NCBI GenBank assembly: GCA_024178355.1
Contig: JAMZNZ010000006.1
Coordinates: 186,001-250,000, forward strand
From: Maricaulaceae bacterium EIL42A08
GTDB taxonomy: Bacteria; Pseudomonadota; Alphaproteobacteria; Caulobacterales; Maricaulaceae
Length of the DNA stretch: 64,000 bases
Direction of reading: 5' to 3'
A program made the position numbers and the translations under genes. The notes below the pieces were generated by a model. The model was not told the origin of the DNA and searched no databases. It saw only the letters and a list, made by a program, of their open reading frames with translations. The number at the start of each line of letters is the position of its first letter. Within the stretch, counting starts at the first letter, position 1. Below are positions 1 through 8,606 of this stretch, one piece after another.

Positions 1-945
1 GCCGGGCACCAGATTTTCAATCTCCGGCAGCAGCTTTTCGATCAGGCGTTCAGCGGTGCCTTCGCCCACCGGAACCGCCACGGGCAGTGCCATGCAGCGT
101 TCGCCGGCCGAGCCATAGGCGGACCCGACCAGATCCTTCACGACTTGATCCATGTCGGCGTCTGGCATGATCACGCCGTGGTTTTTCGCTCCGCCCATGG
201 CTTGCACGCGCTTGGCGTTCGCCGTGCCGCGTGAGTAGACATAGTGGGCAATGTCGGACGACCCGACGAAGCTGACAGCCTTGATGTCGTCATTGTCCAG
301 TATGGCGTCGACAGCTTCCTTGTCGCCGTGGACGACATTCAGAACGCCTTCAGGCAGACCGGCTTCCAGCATCAGCTCAGCCAGGCGCACCGGCACGCTC
401 GGGTCCTTCTCGGACGGCTTCAGGATGACCGCATTGCCGCAGGCCAGCGCCACGCCGAACATCCACATCGGGATCATGGCCGGGAAGTTGAACGGGGTGA
501 TGGCGGCCACAACGCCGAGCGGCTGGCGCATGGAGTAGACGTCAATGCCCGGGCCGGCCCCTTCCGTGAACTCACCCTTGAGCAGGTGCGGGATGCCACA
601 GGCAAACTCGATCACTTCCATGCCGCGCTGGATGTCGCCTTTGGCGTCAGCGACGACCTTGCCGTGCTCGATGGAGAGCAGGCGGGCCAGCTCGTCCATG
701 TTTTCCTCAAGCAGCTGCTTGAACTTGAACATGACGCGGGCGCGGCGTTGAGGGTTCACCTGGGCCCAGGCGACCTGCGCATTTTTGGCGATTTCAATCG
801 CCTGATCCATCTCTGACTTGCTGGCCAGCGATACCTTGGCCTGAACCTCACCGGTGTTGGGGTCGTAGATGTCACCGAAGCGACCAGACGTGCCAGGAGC
901 GGCCTTGCCATTGATAAAGTGGTGGACGTCACGCTGTGCGGTCAT
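1..945 (-). CDS. mmsA: Methylmalonate-semialdehyde dehydrogenase, CoA-acylating (5' part)
   Basis: Oxidises methylmalonate or malonate semialdehyde to propionyl- or acetyl-CoA with NAD+, a cytosolic step in valine, beta-alanine and inositol breakdown. The window holds the first 315 codons; the rest lies beyond the left edge. The ATG at 943-945 follows a GGAGGAT ribosome site. Aldehyde dehydrogenase landmarks are visible: ITPFNFP at residues 149-155, KPSEKDP just after it, and GERCMALPVAV with the presumed catalytic Cys284. The GERCMA context separates this CoA-acylating subfamily from ordinary aldehyde dehydrogenases. The next gene to the right is on the same strand about 120 bases away and looks unrelated. 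Confidence 0.93.
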   Translation of the reverse strand, partial: MTAQRDVHHFINGKAAPGTSGRFGDIYDPNTGEVQAKVSLASKSEMDQAIEIAKNAQVAWAQVNPQRRARVMFKFKQLLEENMDELARLLSIEHGKVVADAKGDIQRGMEVIEFACGIPHLLKGEFTEGAGPGIDVYSMRQPLGVVAAITPFNFPAMIPMWMFGVALACGNAVILKPSEKDPSVPVRLAELMLEAGLPEGVLNVVHGDKEAVDAILDNDDIKAVSFVGSSDIAHYVYSRGTANAKRVQAMGGAKNHGVIMPDADMDQVVKDLVGSAYGSAGERCMALPVAVPVGEGTAERLIEKLLPEIENLVPG

Positions 946-1063
946 GGGGATCCTCCGCAAGAACTTATAGGGCGCACCAACGGCGCGTTTTTCATTTGTC
1001 GAGGGGTGTAGCGGGCTGGACACTCAGTGTCGAGATGCCCGGCCTGTGCCGCTCAGTCGACGC

Positions 1064-1405
1064 TCAGTTCCGGGTCAGCTGGACGACGTCCCCACCGGGC
1101 GTCTGGCCCTGCCAGACACGATCTTCGAGCGTTGCGGTGACAAGCGTCTCGCCAGCGCCATCAACCAGCGTCAGCGTTTGTGTCTCATACGCAAAGTTCC
1201 ACAAGGCCAGGGCGTCCAGGCCCGCCGGGCAGCCCGGGCTTGCGAACGCAAAGCCGGACACCGCATCGCCCTCGACATTGGCTTCAGGAAGGCTGGGCAG
1301 GCTGTCCTGCAGGCGGACCGTGCAGCTGGAGACCCCCTCAATCTGATAGCGGCCAGCCGGATCAGCGTCCTGAACAAGGATGAGGGCGGCAAGAAGGCTG
1401 ATCAT
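1064..1405 (-). CDS. Small secreted protein resembling AprI/Inh protease inhibitors
   Basis: 113 residues. After a short hydrophobic leader (MISLLAALILVQ) the protein has the pattern AGRYQIEG, a CTVRLQ strand, a second cysteine in SPGCPAG, and LALWNF followed by LTLVDGAGETL. This resembles the small beta-barrel Inh family (periplasmic inhibitors of metalloproteases), with the two cysteines as a likely disulfide. The leader has no basic residue, which is unusual for a signal peptide. GGAGC lies upstream of the ATG. No metalloprotease gene of the matching kind is next to it, so the inhibitor role is an inference from fold pattern only; it could be another small lipocalin-like envelope protein. 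Confidence 0.5.
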   Translation of the reverse strand: MISLLAALILVQDADPAGRYQIEGVSSCTVRLQDSLPSLPEANVEGDAVSGFAFASPGCPAGLDALALWNFAYETQTLTLVDGAGETLVTATLEDRVWQGQTPGGDVVQLTRN

Positions 1406-1472
1406 TGAAGCGGCTCCAAGTGAGACCCTTCCTGCCTAGGCGGTCTGTTACCGCTTGTCGAGGCGCGCGGGC

Positions 1473-2792
1473 TTAAAAGCCGTACGCGATCTGGGCGTAG
1501 CCGAACAGCGTCGTGCCATCAGATGGCGCGTCGGGCACGTCGCGGGCAAAGCCATCCATGAACAGGGCCGACGCGCCGAATTCAAATTCCAACCCGTCAG
1601 GGCCAGGCCGCCAGCGCAGGCGTCCGTCAATCATGGTGCCAAGGAACTGACCCGACTGGCCGCTCGGATCCCGCCGCCGGGCGATGACCCAGCTATCGGT
1701 TGCGCTGGCCAGGCTGGGGGCCGACAGCTTCAGCCAGAAATCTGTGTTCGCGGTTGGCTCGCCGGAAAAGCGAACACCGGGGACCGACAGGTTGGCGGGC
1801 GTCAGTGGCCCGTGCAGGCTGGTATTGTTCAGGTCTGTACGCCGACCGCCAAAAAGGCGCTCATACTGATCAAAGCGGCCATCATTGGGGTCTTCATCAC
1901 CGCTTGCATAGTAGTATTCAGCCCCGACGCGCAGCCGCCAGGGCGTGTCGAACGTATAGCCCAGCTTTGCGAGCAGCATGCCGGCGGCAACATCCAGATC
2001 GGTGGTGTCTGTTGCCGCGCTGCTTGCGCGTCGCGACCCGAAGCGCAGCGCAGCCTCCACATCCAAATCCCAATCACCAACCGATGGTGCGCGAAAGACC
2101 CGGATCCCTGGCGTGACATAGCGCCGGTTCGGTGTCGGGAAGGTGTCACTATCGGATTCGTTTAGACCGTAGACGAAGCCCTCCAGCCACAGCTCGTCCA
2201 GCTGATGGCGATAGTGTGCGCCCCAGATTAGGCGATTCCACTGCTCGGCATCGGCAACGATTTCATTATCTCCGACCGAAGCCTGGTCGCCGGGTCGACG
2301 GTCAATAGGCACCACCGCAATAACATGCAGCCCCCGAGTCTCGCTGGCCGCTGCATAGTGAAACCCGGTATAGGCTTTGATCACATTGGCGTAGCTAACC
2401 CGCTCTATCTGGCGCTTGGACCCAATGGAGACGGTTTGACGGCCAAGGGTGACAGACGCGTTTCCGGCCTCAAAGGGGCTGGGTACGTCGACTTCCGCAT
2501 AGGCCTGCAGGATATCGATCGCATTGACATAGCTGGACGACAGCGGTGTGCCAGCGTCATCGAGATATGTCCGGCTGTCCTGGAGTTCCATACCAAGGCT
2601 GAGGCCGTCAAAGGTCGCGCGACCATGGACAAGTGTGCGCAGGGCCAGCAGCTGATCGGACCCGTCTCGCCCGGCGCGGAACTGACCGCTTAGCGATTCA
2701 TAGCGGGCCCGGACTTCCCCCTCGATTTCAAAGCGGGGCGCCGGCTCACCGGCTTGCAGGCTGACCAGAGCGGCAAGGGTCGCGATCAACAA
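1473..2792 (-). CDS. Alginate-export family outer-membrane porin
   Basis: 439 residues. A short leader (MLIATLAALVSLQA) precedes alternating amphipathic strands typical of a beta barrel, with motifs known in the alginate export (AlgE-like) family: EVRARYE near the start, GMELQDSR, the LQAYAEVDV strand and a C-terminal strand ending YAQIAYGF with a terminal aromatic residue. It should sit in the outer membrane and pass anionic sugars or other small solutes; the true substrate cannot be read here, because no polysaccharide genes adjoin it. The leader lacks a basic n-region. It is co-directional with the downstream Inh-like gene, 67 bases away. Confidence 0.75.
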   Translation of the reverse strand: MLIATLAALVSLQAGEPAPRFEIEGEVRARYESLSGQFRAGRDGSDQLLALRTLVHGRATFDGLSLGMELQDSRTYLDDAGTPLSSSYVNAIDILQAYAEVDVPSPFEAGNASVTLGRQTVSIGSKRQIERVSYANVIKAYTGFHYAAASETRGLHVIAVVPIDRRPGDQASVGDNEIVADAEQWNRLIWGAHYRHQLDELWLEGFVYGLNESDSDTFPTPNRRYVTPGIRVFRAPSVGDWDLDVEAALRFGSRRASSAATDTTDLDVAAGMLLAKLGYTFDTPWRLRVGAEYYYASGDEDPNDGRFDQYERLFGGRRTDLNNTSLHGPLTPANLSVPGVRFSGEPTANTDFWLKLSAPSLASATDSWVIARRRDPSGQSGQFLGTMIDGRLRWRPGPDGLEFEFGASALFMDGFARDVPDAPSDGTTLFGYAQIAYGF

Positions 2793-2829
2793 GGGCTGAG
2801 CTCCTTAAACTGCAAGTGCGCCGTCCTGT

Positions 2830-3510
2830 TTAGGCTTTTGGGGAGGCAGGGCTGACCCCGAAGCGGTCAAAGGCCACAGCCACACCGGTCGCCAGGACCG
2901 CGCCAACAAGCTGGGCCAGGATGAAGCCGGGCGCGTCGGCGGGCTGGATGCCGGAAAAGCTGGTGGTTAGCGACCGGGCAATCGTCACGGCCGGATTGGC
3001 AAAGCTTGTGGAGGCGGTGAACCAGTAGGCCGCGGTGATGTAAAGCGCGACGACGGTCGCGACGCTGTCTGGCTTGCGCGCAACGGCCATGAAGATGAAG
3101 AAGACGAGACCAAAGGTGGCCACCCCTTCGGCCAGCCATTGTGGTGCGCCAGTGCGGATCTGATCGCCGAGCTCCAGCGGAGGTAAATCAAACATCAGGT
3201 GCGCGCAGGCAACGCCCAGGATGCCGCCGATGATCTGTGCTGCCACAAAGGCTGCCCCTTCACTCCGGCCAATGCGCCGTCGCAGCGCCATCGCCAGGGT
3301 GACAGCCGGGTTGAAGTGCGCCCCTGAGACCGGGCCGAAGGCAGTAATCAGGACGTAAAGTGCTGCGCCCGTAGCAATCGTATTGGCCAGCAGCGCCAGA
3401 CCTGTGTCAGCTGTTAGCCGCTCTGCCATGATGCCGGAGCCCACAACCGCCGCCAGCAGGAAGAAGGTACCCAGCGCTTCGGCACCCAGACGCAGTAGCC
3501 GATCTCTCAT
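2830..3510 (-). CDS. aqpS: Aquaglyceroporin of the arsenic cassette (AqpS-like)
   Basis: 226-residue MIP-family channel with six predicted membrane helices and the two canonical half-helix motifs, NPA at 67-69 (AHFNPAV) and NPA at 172-174 (ANPAVTIARS). Its start overlaps the end of arsC by four bases (ATGA), so the two are translationally coupled. In Sinorhizobium meliloti an AqpS channel encoded with arsC lets arsenite made by arsenate reductase leave down its gradient; the same gene pairing here supports that role. No ArsB or Acr3 pump gene is present in the cassette. A general glycerol or water facilitator is the alternative, but the position argues against it. Confidence 0.85.
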   Translation of the reverse strand: MRDRLLRLGAEALGTFFLLAAVVGSGIMAERLTADTGLALLANTIATGAALYVLITAFGPVSGAHFNPAVTLAMALRRRIGRSEGAAFVAAQIIGGILGVACAHLMFDLPPLELGDQIRTGAPQWLAEGVATFGLVFFIFMAVARKPDSVATVVALYITAAYWFTASTSFANPAVTIARSLTTSFSGIQPADAPGFILAQLVGAVLATGVAVAFDRFGVSPASPKA

Positions 3511-3986
3511 GCTGCAGGCCTCGCCCTGTCGAGGGCAGCTTTCAGCGCACCGCCGCCGCTTGCCCAGTCGGGTGAGGACAGAACGGCGTCGACCGCGGCG
3601 GCGAGCTTCTGGTAGGTTTCTTCAAAGGCTGCGCGCGCCGCGTCTGGCTGTGTAATGGCCGCAGGATCGGGCAAGCCCCAGTGGGCGCGAACCGGTGCAC
3701 CGGGCCAGACCGGACAGGTCTCTGACGCCGCGCTGTCACAAACCGTAATGACCGCGTCCATGACCGGCGCGTCGGCGGCATCGAACTCGTCCCAGGATTT
3801 GGAGCGGGCAAACCCGGTATCGATTCCGTGGCGTTGAAGCGTTTCAATGGCGTAGGGGTTGGGCGTTCCGGTGGGGTTTGATCCAGCTGAGTACCCCTGA
3901 ATCTGTCCGTTGGAACGCGCGGTAAAAAGCGCCTCCCCCATTATGGATCGCGCGCTATTTCCGGTACACAGAATGAGGATGTTCAT
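3507..3986 (-). CDS. arsC: Arsenate reductase, low-molecular-weight phosphatase type
   Basis: 159 residues. Reduces arsenate to arsenite using thiols. The N-terminal P-loop CX5R is plain: Cys7-Thr-Gly-Asn-Ser-Ala-Arg13-Ser, directly after the first beta strand (MNILIL). Further cysteines lie in AVITVCD and ETCPVWPG, as expected for the thioredoxin- or glutaredoxin-coupled thiol relay, and the WGLPDPA motif supplies the catalytic Asp. It heads a leftward pair with the aquaporin gene and is divergent from arsR. The 157-base gap to arsR holds a TTTCAA/TTGAAA inverted repeat that probably serves as operator for both directions. Confidence 0.92.
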   Translation of the reverse strand: MNILILCTGNSARSIMGEALFTARSNGQIQGYSAGSNPTGTPNPYAIETLQRHGIDTGFARSKSWDEFDAADAPVMDAVITVCDSAASETCPVWPGAPVRAHWGLPDPAAITQPDAARAAFEETYQKLAAAVDAVLSSPDWASGGGALKAALDRARPAA

Positions 3987-4042
3987 GTCTCAGGCCCCGC
4001 CACCAATCCATGTTGGAGCCCGATACTGTACCGGCACTGCTA

Positions 4043-4060
4043 TTTCAAGGTTTTTTGAAA
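4043..4060. promoter_or_regulatory. Probable ArsR operator
   Basis: A perfect inverted repeat, TTTCAA (4043-4048) and TTGAAA (4055-4060), separated by six bases, lies in the arsC-arsR intergenic gap. The core TCAA-N6-TTGA matches the general form of operators bound by proteobacterial ArsR repressors. Binding by the product of the adjacent arsR is an inference. Confidence 0.65.
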
Positions 4061-4143
4061 CGGATCAGGTCAGCTGCGACTTTTTAAGCAATTTGCGAAA
4101 ATTCTACCGGTAAACACTGTTCAGCGCGACAAAGCGCTTTATC

Positions 4144-4506
4144 GTGAACGCATCTAGTGAAGCGGGGGCAAGCTTGGAGCAAGCAGCGCTTGGGTTTGGA
4201 GCCCTATCCCACGAAACCCGGCTGACCGTGTTTCGCAAAATCATGCGGGCCGGGACCGAGGGGGTCACGGCCGGTGAGCTCGCGGAGCATGCAGGGGTAA
4301 CGCCCAGCAATCTGTCGGCGCATCTGACGGTTTTGACCCATTCGGGCCTCATCAAGGTCCGGCGTGATGGGAGGCGGCGAATTTATACGCCAATCGTGGA
4401 TGCCGTGGCTGATCTGGTGACCTTCCTGGTCGAAGATTGCTGCAATGGCCATCCTGATGTGTGCGCGCAACTGCCATCCTTCCAGCAGCGGCGCCAGGCC
4501 AGCTGA
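4144..4506 (+). CDS. arsR: ArsR-family arsenite-responsive repressor
   Basis: 120-residue winged-helix repressor. The helix-turn-helix TAGELAEHAGVTPSNLSAHL is complete, followed by the wing VRRDGRRRIYTP. A C-terminal Cys99-Cys100 pair and Cys107 (EDCCNGHPDVC) form the likely trivalent-arsenic site of the subgroup whose metal ligands lie near the C terminus rather than in the recognition helix. GTG at 4144 is the assigned start; a TTG a few codons later (4171) cannot be excluded. It is divergent from arsC-aqpS and should repress both them and itself until arsenite binds. The next gene begins 49 bases downstream. Confidence 0.88.
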   Translation: MNASSEAGASLEQAALGFGALSHETRLTVFRKIMRAGTEGVTAGELAEHAGVTPSNLSAHLTVLTHSGLIKVRRDGRRRIYTPIVDAVADLVTFLVEDCCNGHPDVCAQLPSFQQRRQAS

Positions 4507-4555
4507 TGATATCGGCCTTGCGCGGAGCCAGCGCATTGGTCTTCATTCATCGGCG

Positions 4556-5386
4556 ATGTCAGAGTCCACGCGCCATATCGTCGATCAGCTTATTGAAGAG
4601 CGCGCCATTCGCCTGCGCCAGAACCGGATATTATGGCTGTGGGTGAAGCGCGTCTTCTATCCGCTGCTAGGCTATGACAAGGCGACCCACATCGCTGATC
4701 AGATCGCTCCGCTGACCGGCGCTGAGGCGATGGACTGGTCAGAAGACTTCCTGTCCATGCGCGTCCAGGCGCAAGGCCTTGATACCGTACCCGACTCCGG
4801 CCCCTGCGTGATTGTCGCCAATCACCCCGGGGGGATCGCCGACGGGATCGCGCTGTGGTCGGTCCTCAAGCAACGCCGCCCGGACATGGTCTTCTTTGCC
4901 AACCGCGACGCCATCCGGGTGTGCGAAGGCCTGGCCGATCAGGTCATTCCGGTGGAATGGCGCGCTGGGTCGAAGTCCCGCGACAAGACGCGTGAAACCC
5001 TGCGCATGGCGATTGACGCCTTCCGCACTGAACGCTGCATCGTGATTTTCCCGGCGGGGCGCATGGCCGCCTGGGACTGGCGCAAGTTCAGACTGGTGGA
5101 GCAGGCCTGGGCCCCGACTGCGGTTTCTCTGGCCCGCAAATTCAACGCTCCGGTCATCCCGCTGGGGCTGAAGCAACGCATGTCGCTGATGTTTTATGGG
5201 CTTGGACAGATCCATGAAGAGCTGAAGCACATGACGGTGTTTCATGAGCTGCTCGCCAAGAAGGGTGCGCTCTATCAGATGAAATTCGCCGAGGCCGTGG
5301 ATCCGGCGGACCTGCCCGAAGATGAAGCCGGGGCCAGCGAAGCGCTGCGCCAGATGACCGAGACCCTGGCGCGGGAGGCGTCATGA
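4556..5386 (+). CDS. PlsC-type lysophospholipid acyltransferase, copy 1
   Basis: 276 residues. Transfers an acyl chain from acyl-ACP or acyl-CoA to a lysophospholipid or related lipid at the inner membrane. Motif I is an HX5D form, NHPGGIADG with His90 and Asp96, as in the hemolysin-like/OlsA-like branch of the PlsC superfamily; motif III is FPAGR from residue 165, and PVIPLGL supplies motif IV. The start is set at ATG 4556; the frame is open further upstream, but that part overlaps arsR and looks non-protein. It overlaps the next, paralogous gene by four bases. Substrate is unknown: phosphatidic acid and aminolipid synthesis are both possible. Confidence 0.8.
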   Translation: MSESTRHIVDQLIEERAIRLRQNRILWLWVKRVFYPLLGYDKATHIADQIAPLTGAEAMDWSEDFLSMRVQAQGLDTVPDSGPCVIVANHPGGIADGIALWSVLKQRRPDMVFFANRDAIRVCEGLADQVIPVEWRAGSKSRDKTRETLRMAIDAFRTERCIVIFPAGRMAAWDWRKFRLVEQAWAPTAVSLARKFNAPVIPLGLKQRMSLMFYGLGQIHEELKHMTVFHELLAKKGALYQMKFAEAVDPADLPEDEAGASEALRQMTETLAREAS

Positions 5387-6246
5387 GCCTGTCGGTCATG
5401 GAAGAGCCCGTACGTGCCGATGACGCCGCTGCGCTGGTCGACGCGATGATCGAGGAGCGCGCGCCAAAGCTGAGCCGTAACCCGTGGCTCTGGCCAGTGC
5501 TGTGCCACACCGTTCTGCCGCTTCTGGGCTATCGCGAGGCTATCCGCCTGGTTGAGGCGGTACGCGATCTGGATGCTGACGGCTGCTTTGACTGGGGTGA
5601 CGCATTCCTGAACCTTTCCGTGAAGGCTGAGGGCCTGGAGCATGTGCCAGCCACCGGTCCGGCGCTGATTATCGCGAACCATCCCGGCGGCATCCCTGAT
5701 GGTAATGCGCTCTACAACGCCATCAAGCCGGTTCGCGATGATGTGGTCTTCTTTGCCAACCGGGATGCCTTGCGCATCTGTCCGGGCCTGAAAGATCGGA
5801 TCATTCCGGTGGAATGGCGCAAGCACGCCCTTTCGCGCCAGCGCGCCCGCGAAACCCTGAAAAGCGCCATGGAAGCGTTTAACGCCGGGCGCTGCGTGGT
5901 GATTTTCCCCGCAGGTCGCATGGCCGACTGGAGCTGGAAAACCCGCACAATCGTGGAACCGGAGTGGTCTCCGGCTGGCGTTTCTATGGCCCGACGGTTT
6001 GACGCGCCGATCATCCCGATGGGGGTTACTCAGCGTATGCCGCTTGCCTATTACATCCTCTCCCACATCCACGAAGAGCTGCGCGACATCACCCTGTTCC
6101 ACGGCCTCTTGAATCAGCGCGGCAAGCATTACCGCCTCGCGTTCGGTGGGCCCGTGAAGGCTCGGGAGTTGGCCGGTGATGACGCAAGCGCGACTGACGC
6201 CTTGAAGGCGGTCTGCGAAGGGTTGGCGTGGGCGCGCCAAGATTAG
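5383..6246 (+). CDS. PlsC-type acyltransferase, copy 2
   Basis: 287 residues, clearly a paralogue of the preceding gene. Both share NHPGGI(A/P)DG (here His100 and Asp106), VFFANRDA, IIPVEWR, VVIFPAGRMA and a C-terminal HIHEEL segment. The ATG overlaps the previous stop (ATGA), implying coupled translation. Two coupled members could act on different positions or substrates in one lipid pathway, or as a heteromer; neither is shown by sequence. The gene ends 18 bases from the convergent creD-like gene, with no obvious terminator hairpin between them. Confidence 0.78.
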   Translation: MSLSVMEEPVRADDAAALVDAMIEERAPKLSRNPWLWPVLCHTVLPLLGYREAIRLVEAVRDLDADGCFDWGDAFLNLSVKAEGLEHVPATGPALIIANHPGGIPDGNALYNAIKPVRDDVVFFANRDALRICPGLKDRIIPVEWRKHALSRQRARETLKSAMEAFNAGRCVVIFPAGRMADWSWKTRTIVEPEWSPAGVSMARRFDAPIIPMGVTQRMPLAYYILSHIHEELRDITLFHGLLNQRGKHYRLAFGGPVKARELAGDDASATDALKAVCEGLAWARQD

Positions 6247-6264
6247 CGCGCCCAGGCCGGTGGA

Positions 6265-7608
6265 TCAGCTTTCCTGGATGCCATACCAGTCGATATTGCG
6301 CGTTACCCACATAGTGACGCCAAGGGCCGCAAAAGCGAGCCAGGCTCCAATCAGGAGCGCGTAATTCTCCATGATCAGCAGCACGTACTGCAGGCCGTAC
6401 ACCAGCGTCATCAGCGCGAAGATGATCAGGCCCTTTCGCCGATCATTCAGGGCCGTTGCGCTGTATGCCGCGGTCATGATGACCGTGGCAGTCGCGGCAA
6501 TCACGTAAGCAAGGCCCGCGGACTGATGCTCTGATTGCGCGAGAAGAAGGACATAGAAGCTGATCTGGGCCAGGCCGATTAGGATATATTGAGCCGCGTG
6601 AATGCGGGTCCCGCTTATCGCTTCGAGCAGGAAGACCGAAAGCACGGTAAAGCCGAGAAAGAAGAAAGCATATTTCAGCGAGCGGCTGACTTGCGCATAG
6701 CCATCGGCCGGGTTGGTCAGGTTGACGGTAAAGCTGGCGCGGTCCGCACGCTGGAAGACACCGGCTTGGCCATCCACCCAGGCCTCCGGCACGCCGCGCG
6801 CCAGATAGGGGACCTGCCAGCGGGCTGTAAAGCCGTCATCACTCACCTCGCGGACCTGCGGCAGGAAGCTTCCCGAAAAGCCGGGATGAGGCCAGTCACC
6901 TGCCATCTCTGCGATGGTGTCGCGGCCTGAGGCGACTAAAGTCAGGGATTCAACACCACCTACGACGACCGTCGCTGCGAACGAAAAGCCCTCGTCAGGG
7001 TCGAGCGGAAGGTTGGTCGTGACCCCACGCCAGTCGCTGGCGTGGGGGTCCAGGCTTGATCCTGGCTCAAACACCAACGGAGTTTCGCCCTGCCCGATGA
7101 CCATGTCTACGGGCGCTTTGAAGGCGCGCAGGTCGCTGATGGCGAGGACAAGCTGCGCCTGACTCCATTGGACCTCGCCGTCATCGGGCAGGAAGTCATT
7201 TATGACGGACGGTTCAAATCGGCCCTCCATCGCGACGGTCGCCGTATAGCTTGGAATGTCGTAAATCGCGCGGGTCAGCAGCTCCGCATCGAGCTGTGTT
7301 GAGATTTCAAGTGACTGCGGCGCGATGACGAGGTCCTGCCTGGTGGTCCGCGTGATGGCCTCCTCACCCCGTTCGGTTTCCCGCATGAATGTCTGAGGAA
7401 ATTCGATCGGTACGATAAGAAGGGGACCACGAACCGTTTGTGGTCCTCCAAGCGAGGCTCCAACTTCCTCGATAATCTCTGCGGCGCGCCCTGACCGCTC
7501 CCAGGTCAGCACATTGACGAAAAGCAGCGGTACTCCGAGAACCAGAATAAGTCCGCCAATAAGGATGAGTTTCAGCCCGAGCGATCGCCCGCTTAGTCCC
7601 TTGATCAT
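6265..7608 (-). CDS. creD: CreD-like inner-membrane protein
   Basis: 447 residues. An N-terminal membrane helix (about residues 12-34) is followed by a large extracytoplasmic domain with GPLLIVP and FRLNLTNP-like patterns and then five or so hydrophobic helices to the C terminus, the layout of CreD/cell-envelope integrity proteins. In enterobacteria creD belongs to the CreBC regulon and affects beta-lactam and colicin tolerance. No creB or creC is next to it here, so its control is unknown. The ATG follows an AGGAG eleven bases upstream. The gene is downstream of sdhB but separated from it by a strong terminator. Confidence 0.8.
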   Translation of the reverse strand: MIKGLSGRSLGLKLILIGGLILVLGVPLLFVNVLTWERSGRAAEIIEEVGASLGGPQTVRGPLLIVPIEFPQTFMRETERGEEAITRTTRQDLVIAPQSLEISTQLDAELLTRAIYDIPSYTATVAMEGRFEPSVINDFLPDDGEVQWSQAQLVLAISDLRAFKAPVDMVIGQGETPLVFEPGSSLDPHASDWRGVTTNLPLDPDEGFSFAATVVVGGVESLTLVASGRDTIAEMAGDWPHPGFSGSFLPQVREVSDDGFTARWQVPYLARGVPEAWVDGQAGVFQRADRASFTVNLTNPADGYAQVSRSLKYAFFFLGFTVLSVFLLEAISGTRIHAAQYILIGLAQISFYVLLLAQSEHQSAGLAYVIAATATVIMTAAYSATALNDRRKGLIIFALMTLVYGLQYVLLIMENYALLIGAWLAFAALGVTMWVTRNIDWYGIQES

Positions 7609-7721
7609 GAAATTTGAGTCTCCTGTCAGTCCCAGCGGCGCGGATCCTGATCAGGGTTTGTGGATAAATCGCGGCAGACGCGAGGCGGTTTGGAGAGAAT
7701 TGGAAAAGGCCGCGTCCAAAC

Positions 7722-7752
7722 AAAAAACGCCCCGGCCATTGACCGGGGCGTT
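7722..7752 (-). terminator. Rho-independent terminator of the sdh operon
   Basis: A ten-base stem (AACGCCCCGG at 7726-7735 pairing with 7743-7752) with a seven-base loop, followed on the minus strand by six T residues (A run at 7722-7727). It lies 26 bases past the sdhB stop. Confidence 0.9.
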
Positions 7753-7777
7753 TCTCGTTCGGATGCAAGCGCTAACC

Positions 7778-8563
7778 CTACACCTGGCGTTCGACGATCA
7801 ATTCCTTGATCTTGCCGATGGCCTTGGCCGGGTTCAGACCCTTCGGGCAGACATTCGCGCAGTTCATGATGGTGTGGCAGCGATAGAGCTTGAAGGGGTC
7901 TTCCAGCTCATCGAGGCGCTCACCGGTGGCTTCGTCGCGGCTGTCAGCGATCCAGCGATAGGCCTGCAGCAGCGCCGCCGGGCCCAGATATTTGTCTGAA
8001 TTCCACCAGTAGGACGGGCAGCTGGTCGAACAGCTGGCGCACAGGATGCACTCGTAAAGGCCATCCAGCTCTGCGCGATCTTCCGGGCTTTGGCGCCATT
8101 CCTTTTCCGGCTGAGGCGTCTCGGTCTGGAGGAAGGGTTTGATGCTGGCCAGCTGGGCGTAGAAATTGGTCAGGTCCGGGATCAGGTCCTTGACCACCGG
8201 CTGGTGCGGCAGGGGCGAAATGGTGATAGCGCCCTTGTGGTCCTCAATGCCATTGGTGCAGGCAATCGTGTTGCGGCCACCAATATTCATCGCGCAGGAC
8301 CCGCAAATGCCTTCGCGGCAGGAGCGGCGGAAGGCCAGCGTGGTGTCGATCTCGTTCTTGATGAAGAAGAGCGCGTCCAAAATCATCGGCCCGCACTTGG
8401 CGGTGTCCACATAATAGGTGTCCCAGCGCGGGTTGGACCCCGTGTCCGGGTCATAACGATAGACCTTGAACTCGCGCAGGTCCTTTTCATCCGAGCCTTC
8501 CGGCTTCGGCCAGACCTTACCCTTTTGAACCTGCGAGCCTTTCGGCAGTGTCAGTGCGACCAT
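7778..8563 (-). CDS. sdhB: Succinate dehydrogenase iron-sulfur subunit
   Basis: 261 residues. Carries electrons from the flavoprotein to ubiquinone in complex II. All three cluster sites are visible: the [2Fe-2S] ligands in [16 protein letters not shown] and the later Cys of TIACTNG, the [4Fe-4S] motif [12 protein letters not shown], and the [3Fe-4S] motif [17 protein letters not shown]. The start is placed at ATG 8563 (MVALTLPKG), about 40 codons inside the maximal open frame, because the upstream part runs towards sdhA and does not resemble the family. Last gene of sdhCDAB, followed by a terminator. Confidence 0.96.
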   Translation of the reverse strand: MVALTLPKGSQVQKGKVWPKPEGSDEKDLREFKVYRYDPDTGSNPRWDTYYVDTAKCGPMILDALFFIKNEIDTTLAFRRSCREGICGSCAMNIGGRNTIACTNGIEDHKGAITISPLPHQPVVKDLIPDLTNFYAQLASIKPFLQTETPQPEKEWRQSPEDRAELDGLYECILCASCSTSCPSYWWNSDKYLGPAALLQAYRWIADSRDEATGERLDELEDPFKLYRCHTIMNCANVCPKGLNPAKAIGKIKELIVERQV

Positions 8564-8606
8564 GTCAGTCGTTCCGTTCTTTTTGTGTCTGTACCGGGCG
8601 GCGGGC

